From contig NZ_BJYX01000012.1 in the NCBI RefSeq assembly GCF_007991735.1, positions 62,001 through 126,000 on the forward strand: a stretch of 64,000 nt of DNA, in the 5' to 3' direction. Every line of letters starts with the position of its first letter. Position 1 is the stretch's first letter. The stretch is from Terrabacter aerolatus (GTDB lineage: Bacteria; Actinomycetota; Actinomycetes; Actinomycetales; Dermatophilaceae). A program made the position numbers and the translations under genes. This document shows positions 59,257 through 64,000 of this stretch, piece after piece. The notes under the pieces are model-generated. The model was given only the letters and a program-made list of their open reading frames with translations. It searched no databases and was not told where the DNA came from.

Positions 59257-60693
59257 TCAGTCCTGGGTGAGGGCGCGTTCGAAGAGGGAGTGGATCGCCT
59301 CGGGCAGGTGGGGCTCCTGGAGCGTCACGTCGCACCCCGCCTCGTCACACACGACGGAGTAGGTGAACGCGTCGGGGTGGGTGCGCTCGGTCGAGGCGGC
59401 GATGCGCTGGAGCGTCGGCGCGGCGAGCAGGTGCTGCCAGTCCCTGGCGTCGCGCTCCGGCAGCTCGCCGAGCACCATCCGTCGCTCGCGCACCAGGCCG
59501 GCGAACCCGCCGGTGCGGCGCAGCAGCACCTGCGACGCGGGCGTCGGAACGCCACCGCCCTGACCCGGAGCGGTCCCGCCCGCGCTTCCACCGGTGCTCC
59601 CACCCTGGCTCGACCCGCCCACCGTGAGCACGCCCACCTGCTCCCACGCGGAGCGGACGGCCGCCTGCTGCGCCGAGCCGTCGCCGTGGACGCTGCCGGC
59701 AGCGGCCACCGTGAGGCCGGCGAACGTCGCGAAGTCGCAGTCCGCCTTGATCGCGTCACCCGAGAGCACGGCATACCAGATCGCCCCGGCGCCCTCCCAC
59801 GCGTTGCCGCCGATGGCGTCGGCCGCGAGCACGAAGGCGCGGTTGGGGATGCCGGAGTTGATGTGGACGCCGCCGTTGTCGTCCTGCGTGTCGACGTGGT
59901 GGGCCATGTCGGCCGGCTGGGGGTCCTTGCCCAGGCGCGGGTCGTCGTAGGCGGTGCCGGGGTTGCGCATGTCGCGCAGGGCCCGCCCCTTGACCGACGG
60001 ATTGAGCAGGTCGGCGCCGACGAGCCAGTCGGCCTCGGCTGCGGTCTGCCCCAGCGCCTTCTGCTTGACGAGGACACCGAAGACGTCGGAGACCGACTCG
60101 TTGAGCGCGCCCGACTGGCCCTGGTAGAGCAGGCCCGCCGTGTGCTCGGTGACCCCGTGGGCCAGCTCGTGCCCGATGACGTCGAGGCTCTTGGTGAACC
60201 GCTCGAAGATGACGCCGTCACCGTCGCCGAACACCATCTGCGAGCCGTCCCAGAAGGCGTTGTCGTAGTTGCGCCCGTAGTGCACGCTCGCGAGCAGCGG
60301 CATCCCCTTGCCGTCGAGCGAGTCGCGGGAGTAGGCCGTCGACCACAGCTCCCACGTCGCGCCGAGCCCGTCGTAGGCCTCGTTGACCGCGGGGTCGCCG
60401 GTGGGCGCCCCGCCCTCGGCACGCACCTGGGTGCCGGGCGTCGTCTGGGTGCCCTTGGCGTCATAGATCGTGCGGCGCGGCCCGGTGTCCGCGGCGCCGG
60501 CCGTGGTCTCCCGGTGCGGTGCGCTCCGGACCGTTTCCTGCGCCGTGGGGGTGCGACGCGACGCCCGGAGCTGCTCGTCATGGCGCAGCGCTGCTCGGGC
60601 ATGCGTGGCCACCGCCTGCTCGTCGCCCAACGCCAGCGCCTCGAGCATGTAGGGCGGGACGATCGTGCAGTGCGAGGTGTGCGTCGAGGTCAT
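59257..60693 (-). CDS. M4 (thermolysin/protealysin-type) metallopeptidase fused to an emfourin-like inhibitor
   Basis: A 478-residue protein from ATG 60693. The N-terminus HCTIVPPYMLEAL is the short protealysin-type propeptide; no signal peptide is present. The catalytic domain (about 75-355) has the zinc motif His175-Glu176-x-x-His179 (VIGHELAHGVTEH), third ligand Glu199 (GALNESVSD) and active-site His277 (NGGVHINSG). A Gly/Ser linker (360-385) leads to a C-terminal domain from about 389 (VLLRRTGGFAGLVRERRM ... LPEAIHSLFERAL) that resembles emfourin, the protealysin inhibitor. A protease carrying its own inhibitor suggests latent activity released by processing. Confidence 0.85.
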   Translation of the reverse strand: MTSTHTSHCTIVPPYMLEALALGDEQAVATHARAALRHDEQLRASRRTPTAQETVRSAPHRETTAGAADTGPRRTIYDAKGTQTTPGTQVRAEGGAPTGDPAVNEAYDGLGATWELWSTAYSRDSLDGKGMPLLASVHYGRNYDNAFWDGSQMVFGDGDGVIFERFTKSLDVIGHELAHGVTEHTAGLLYQGQSGALNESVSDVFGVLVKQKALGQTAAEADWLVGADLLNPSVKGRALRDMRNPGTAYDDPRLGKDPQPADMAHHVDTQDDNGGVHINSGIPNRAFVLAADAIGGNAWEGAGAIWYAVLSGDAIKADCDFATFAGLTVAAAGSVHGDGSAQQAAVRSAWEQVGVLTVGGSSQGGSTGGSAGGTAPGQGGGVPTPASQVLLRRTGGFAGLVRERRMVLGELPERDARDWQHLLAAPTLQRIAASTERTHPDAFTYSVVCDEAGCDVTLQEPHLPEAIHSLFERALTQD

Positions 60694-60759
60694 GTCCACC
60701 AGTCTGCGTCGGAACACCGACACCCGCTCCCCGAGCTGGCCCCCCGACGGGGCGACGCC

Positions 60760-61332
60760 TCAGCCGTAGGTGTCGCGGGGTCCGCGTGAGTCGGGGGAGC
60801 GCCTCAGGCCACGGTTCCACGACGGGGCGCTCGGTCCCACCACCTTGAGCTCGCTCACCGCGCCCGCGCCGATCTCCTCGTCGATGCGCGCCAGCATCGA
60901 CGACGCGAGCAGCCGCATCTGCGTCGCCCAGGCCGTCGAGTCCGCGCGCACGGTGAGGATGCCGTCGACGAAGGTCAGAGGCTCGACGTGCCCGGCGATG
61001 TCGGGACCGACGATCTCGGCCCAACGACCCATGACCGACCCGACGGCGACGTCGACCTTCCAGCCGCGGTCGAGGAGCAGCCGGTCGAGCTGGTCGCCGA
61101 GCAGGGCCGGGTCGCGTCCGTCCCGGGCCGAGCCGGACAGCATCGGTGCGTGCCCGGTCGGGCGGCGCCGCTTCTTCGGCTTCATGCCCGGACGCAGTCC
61201 CTTGTCGGCTGCGCCGGCCCGGGCGCGAGCCAGGGCGGAGGCCGCGGCGTCGGCGATCCGGGTGTCCTCGTCGGTCGGCTCGGCCGGCTCCTCGTCGGAG
61301 GTCTGCGGGGTCTGCGGGGTCTCGTCACTCAT
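60760..61332 (-). CDS. dciA: DciA (DUF721) family protein
   Basis: A 190-residue protein from ATG 61332, overlapping the recF stop region by 8 bases. The C-terminal DUF721 domain is clear: [65 protein letters not shown]. The N-terminal half is acidic then basic ([17 protein letters not shown]) and probably disordered. DciA proteins load or control the replicative helicase DnaB. The recF-dciA pair is conserved, but gyrB does not follow directly here. Confidence 0.92.
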   Translation of the reverse strand: MSDETPQTPQTSDEEPAEPTDEDTRIADAAASALARARAGAADKGLRPGMKPKKRRRPTGHAPMLSGSARDGRDPALLGDQLDRLLLDRGWKVDVAVGSVMGRWAEIVGPDIAGHVEPLTFVDGILTVRADSTAWATQMRLLASSMLARIDEEIGAGAVSELKVVGPSAPSWNRGLRRSPDSRGPRDTYG

Positions 61333-62617
61333 CGTCGACCGTCTCGACCGGGGGACTCTCGCCCGTGGGCGTCTCTACCGGGACGCCTTCGAGCTCGGGC
61401 GCCGGTGAGCCGGCCACCTGCACCTGGCCGAGCACGACGGCATACGTCGTCCCGTTCTCGCGGAGCACGTCGGGCACGTCGGCGCCCACGGCGGCCGTGA
61501 TGAGCACCTGCTCGCAGTCGGTCACGAGCGCCGCCAGCCGTTCGCGGCGACCCGAGTCGAGCTCCGCGAAGACGTCGTCGAGCACGAGCACCGGGTCATC
61601 GCCCAGGTCGCGACGCAGGAGCCGGTATGCCGCGAGCTTGAGTCCCAGCGCGAAGCTCCACGACTCGCCGTGGCTGGCATAGCCCTTCGCCGGCAGCTCC
61701 CCCAGCGACAGGACGAGGTCGTCGCGGTGCGGCCCGACGAGGGAGATGCCGCGCTCGATCTCGTTGGTGCGCAGCTGGTCGAGGGTCTCGAGCATGCCGG
61801 TGCGCAGCTCGTCGATCTCGGGCACCTCCCCGGCGGCCAGCCGCTTGGCGAGGTCCTCGTGGAGGGAGCTCTTGTAGGTGGCGCGGGCGTTCGACGCGGC
61901 CGCGCTCACGGCGTCGTAGCACTCGGACAGGTCGGGCGCGAGGTCGCGCAGGAGGCGCAGCCGGGCGTAGAGCAGCTGGGCGCCGACCGTCGACAAGTGG
62001 TCGTTCCACACGTCGAGCGTGTGCAGCGCCGACTCGCGGGCCTCGTCGAGGGGCTGGTCTCCGTCGCGCGGCGGACGGGGCGGCCGGCGCGACCCCTTGC
62101 GCAGGACCGGTGCCGCCGACTTCAGCAGGGCGTTGCGCTGCTTGAGGATCTTGTCGTAGTCCGAGCGCACCCCCGACCACCGGGGCTGGCGCTGCACGAG
62201 CAGCTCGTCGAGGAAGCGCCGCCGCTCCGACGGGTCGCCCTTGACGAGCGCCAGGTCCTCCGGGGCGAAGAGCACCGTGCGCACCGTGCCGAGCACGTCG
62301 CGCGGCCGCGCCACGGGGGAGCGGCCGAGGCGGGCCCGGTTGGCACGGCCCGGCGTGATCTCGAGCTCGACCATCGTCTCGCGGTCGTCGCGCACGATCG
62401 CGCCGCGGACGATGGCCTGCGCCGCACCGAACCGGACGAGCGGCTGGTCCGTCGCCACCCGGTGCGACCCGAGCGTGGCGAGGTAGCCGACCGCCTCGAC
62501 GAGGTTCGTCTTGCCCTGACCGTTGAGACCGACGAGCGTCGTGACGCCGGGCGTCAGCGAGAGCTCGGCGCTCGGGTAGCTGCGGAAGTCCTTGAGGGTC
62601 AGGTGACGGACGTGCAA
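61325..62617 (-). CDS. recF: RecF: DNA gap-repair ATPase
   Basis: 430 residues if the TTG at 62617 is the start ([19 protein letters not shown]). No ATG or GTG lies near the natural N-terminus, which aligns exactly at this TTG; no strong Shine-Dalgarno is present. Walker A is at about 30-37 ([12 protein letters not shown]), the ABC signature region is [21 protein letters not shown], and Walker B is [13 protein letters not shown]. RecF loads RecA at gaps with RecO and RecR. The C-terminus carries a Glu/Pro/Thr extension that overlaps dciA by 8 bases. It lies 19 bases after gnd. Confidence 0.95.
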   Translation of the reverse strand: MHVRHLTLKDFRSYPSAELSLTPGVTTLVGLNGQGKTNLVEAVGYLATLGSHRVATDQPLVRFGAAQAIVRGAIVRDDRETMVELEITPGRANRARLGRSPVARPRDVLGTVRTVLFAPEDLALVKGDPSERRRFLDELLVQRQPRWSGVRSDYDKILKQRNALLKSAAPVLRKGSRRPPRPPRDGDQPLDEARESALHTLDVWNDHLSTVGAQLLYARLRLLRDLAPDLSECYDAVSAAASNARATYKSSLHEDLAKRLAAGEVPEIDELRTGMLETLDQLRTNEIERGISLVGPHRDDLVLSLGELPAKGYASHGESWSFALGLKLAAYRLLRRDLGDDPVLVLDDVFAELDSGRRERLAALVTDCEQVLITAAVGADVPDVLRENGTTYAVVLGQVQVAGSPAPELEGVPVETPTGESPPVETVDDE

Positions 62618-62636
62618 GGAGGGTGCGGCGCTCTGC

Positions 62637-63773
62637 TCAGGCCTTCTTGGCGGTCTTCTTCGCCGCGCGCTTCTGGCCGCGCGCGGAGTCGGCCATGTCG
62701 GTCGCCGACGTGGACGAGGCGCGACCCGAGGCGGCGGCCTGCTGAGCGGCGCCGACGTTGGCCTGCGATGCCGAGGCCGAGGCGCGCTTGCTCGCCGCCT
62801 TGGTCGCGGAACGGCGAGCGGCGCCCTTCTTGGCGGCGGTCTTCTTGGCCGGGTGGGCGGGGACGTCACCCCGCCGCAGCTTCTCGCCCTCGGCGATCGT
62901 CATGACCTGGTGACCACCGAACTGCCCGCGCAGCGCCGCGACGGCCTGCATCGTGGGCGAGCTCGACTGACGCGAGGCGAAGCGCGCGAAGAGGGAGGCC
63001 GAGATGACGGGCATCGGCACCGAGAGGGCTATGGCCTCCTCGACGGTCCAGCGGCCCTCGCCGGAGTCGTTGGTGTAGTCCGAGACGTCGTCGAGGTGCG
63101 GGTTGTCCTCGAGGGCGTCGACCATGAGGTCGAGCAGCCAGGAGCGCACGACGGTGCCCCGGCTCCACGCCTTGAAGGCGCCCGGGACGTCGGTGACGAT
63201 GTCCTTCTTCTCGAGCAGCTCGTAGCCCTCGGCGTAGGCAGCCATGAGGCCGTACTCGATGCCGTTGTGGACCATCTTCGTGTAGTGCCCGGCGCCGACC
63301 TTGCCCGCGTGGACGAAGCCCTCGTCGCGCGGACCCTCGGGGCGCAGGGCGTCGAAGATCGGCATGGCGCGGTTGACCCACTTCTTGTCTCCGCCGCACA
63401 TGAGGCCGTAGCCGTTCTCGAGGCCCCAGATGCCACCGCTGACGCCGCAGTCGACGTAGCCGATCTTCTTCTCGCCGAGCAGCTTGGCGTTCTCGAAGTC
63501 GTCGGTGAAGCGGGAGTTGCCGCCGTCGATGACGAGGTCGCCCGGCTCGAGCAGCTCGGCGAGCTTGGCGACGGTCTCGCGGGTCGGGTCACCGGCCGGG
63601 ACCATGACCCAGACGACGCGGGGCGCCTCGAGGGCCTTGACCAGCGCCGGCAGCGTGCGCACGTCGGCGACGTCGGGGTTGCGGTCGAAGCCGACCACCT
63701 CGTGGCCGGCGCGACGCAACCGCTCGCGCATGTTGCCGCCCATCTTGCCGAGACCGATGAGACCGAGCTGCAT
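62637..63773 (-). CDS. gnd: 6-phosphogluconate dehydrogenase (decarboxylating, GndA type) with Lys/Ala-rich tail
   Basis: A 378-residue protein from ATG 63773. The Rossmann loop is [12 protein letters not shown] (4-15), [12 protein letters not shown] (81-92) is the substrate-binding motif, and Lys166 and Asn170 ([13 protein letters not shown]) are catalytic. The core ends near 303, the usual length for this short form. Residues 308-378 are an added basic tail of AKK, KAA and SKR repeats ([23 protein letters not shown]), resembling histone H1-like DNA-binding tails. The enzyme makes ribulose-5-phosphate in the pentose phosphate pathway. Its place between dnaN and recF is conserved in Actinobacteria. 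Confidence 0.95.
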   Translation of the reverse strand: MQLGLIGLGKMGGNMRERLRRAGHEVVGFDRNPDVADVRTLPALVKALEAPRVVWVMVPAGDPTRETVAKLAELLEPGDLVIDGGNSRFTDDFENAKLLGEKKIGYVDCGVSGGIWGLENGYGLMCGGDKKWVNRAMPIFDALRPEGPRDEGFVHAGKVGAGHYTKMVHNGIEYGLMAAYAEGYELLEKKDIVTDVPGAFKAWSRGTVVRSWLLDLMVDALEDNPHLDDVSDYTNDSGEGRWTVEEAIALSVPMPVISASLFARFASRQSSSPTMQAVAALRGQFGGHQVMTIAEGEKLRRGDVPAHPAKKTAAKKGAARRSATKAASKRASASASQANVGAAQQAAASGRASSTSATDMADSARGQKRAAKKTAKKA

Positions 63774-63924
63774 GTCGCGAGCCTTTCTGCGGGGGAGCGT
63801 GCGGGGTGGATCGGGTGGAGCGCTTCGAGGCTACGCCTACCCGTCCGGGTGGTCCGACGGACGAGGGGCGGCGTCGCGAGAGGGTGCGGCTGGTGGTGCC
63901 AAGGGGTGGTGCGAGGGGTACTGC

Positions 63925-64000
63925 TCAGCTCGCGAAGCGGACCGGCATCAGGACGTAGCGGTAGCTCGTGTCGGGCTCGGAGTCGGCCTCGGCCTGGCCG
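63925..64000 (-). CDS. dnaN: DNA polymerase III beta clamp, C-terminal end only
   Basis: The last 24 codons before a TGA at 63925-63927 read SYRYVLMPVRFAS at the end, matching the invariant clamp C-terminus (Y-x-x-M-P-V/M-R). An acidic stretch (EADSEPD) precedes it. The rest of the gene continues past base 64000. A 151-base gap separates it from gnd. Confidence 0.92.
   Translation of the reverse strand, partial: GQAEADSEPDTSYRYVLMPVRFAS

Overview
The window is about 72 percent GC, with a high-GC actinobacterial codon bias, frequent GTG starts and tightly overlapping stop/start pairs. Gene order matches the chromosomal origin region of Actinobacteria, read toward the origin. At the right edge lie the 3' end of dnaN, then gnd, recF, a DciA (DUF721) gene, gyrB, gyrA, a DUF3566 gene, tRNA-Ile, tRNA-Ala and a DLW-39 gene, all on the minus strand. 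Further left come a cyclophilin, a rhomboid protease, crgA, a DUF881 gene, a trpG/pabA-like gene, and the pknB-pknA-pbpA-rodA-pstP-fhaB-fhaA signalling and cell-wall operon. This is the Mycobacterium tuberculosis Rv0002-Rv0020 order in mirror image. Family-level placement in Micrococcales, probably Intrasporangiaceae/Dermatophilaceae, is an inference from gene content and style. dnaA and the usual oriC lie beyond base 64000.

Layout. 1-5.9 kb: a ferric-reductase-like/ApbE flavin cluster, then small metabolic genes (C-N hydrolase, VOC, MmcQ/YjbR, nucleotidyltransferase, GNAT). 6-13.9 kb: a secreted sedolisin, a SOUL protein, a CPBP protease, a DinB/DUF664 protein, a BBE-type FAD oxidase, a class V aminotransferase, DUF427 and a YfcE-like phosphoesterase. 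13.9-17.4 kb: a two-gene molybdenum hydroxylase whose Fe-S and Mo subunits are fused. 17.6-24.7 kb: a PanE-like reductase, an M50 protease, a LON-domain protein, a soluble PknA paralogue, tRNA-Leu, an MFS pump divergent from a MarR regulator with a clear operator, and an SDR. 24.8-35.6 kb: a MinD/ParA-like ATPase divergent from the FHA-PP2C-RodA-PBP-PknA-PknB operon. 35.7-41.2 kb: conserved origin-side genes, with a DnaA-box cluster between crgA and the rhomboid side.

Two blocks interrupt the conserved order. The first, about 41.3-50.5 kb, carries an Rv0909-like antitoxin-family protein, a LEA-like protein, a region of stacked hairpins and 13-bp repeats, a diaminobutyrate-type aminotransferase, a divergent Pls/PosA-type membrane peptide synthetase and a secreted SGNH hydrolase. 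The aminotransferase and synthetase together look like a homo-poly-(amino acid) system, most likely poly-diaminobutyrate. The synthetase has lost the end of its third C-terminal domain. The second block, 57-60.7 kb, inserts a SigE-family sigma factor, its membrane partner and a self-inhibitor-fused M4 protease between the DciA gene and gyrB.

Across the whole window the 8-mer GTATGCCG (or its complement) recurs about 42 times by eye, far above the rough chance expectation. Two copies sit almost symmetrically around a parS-like site between gyrB and gyrA.
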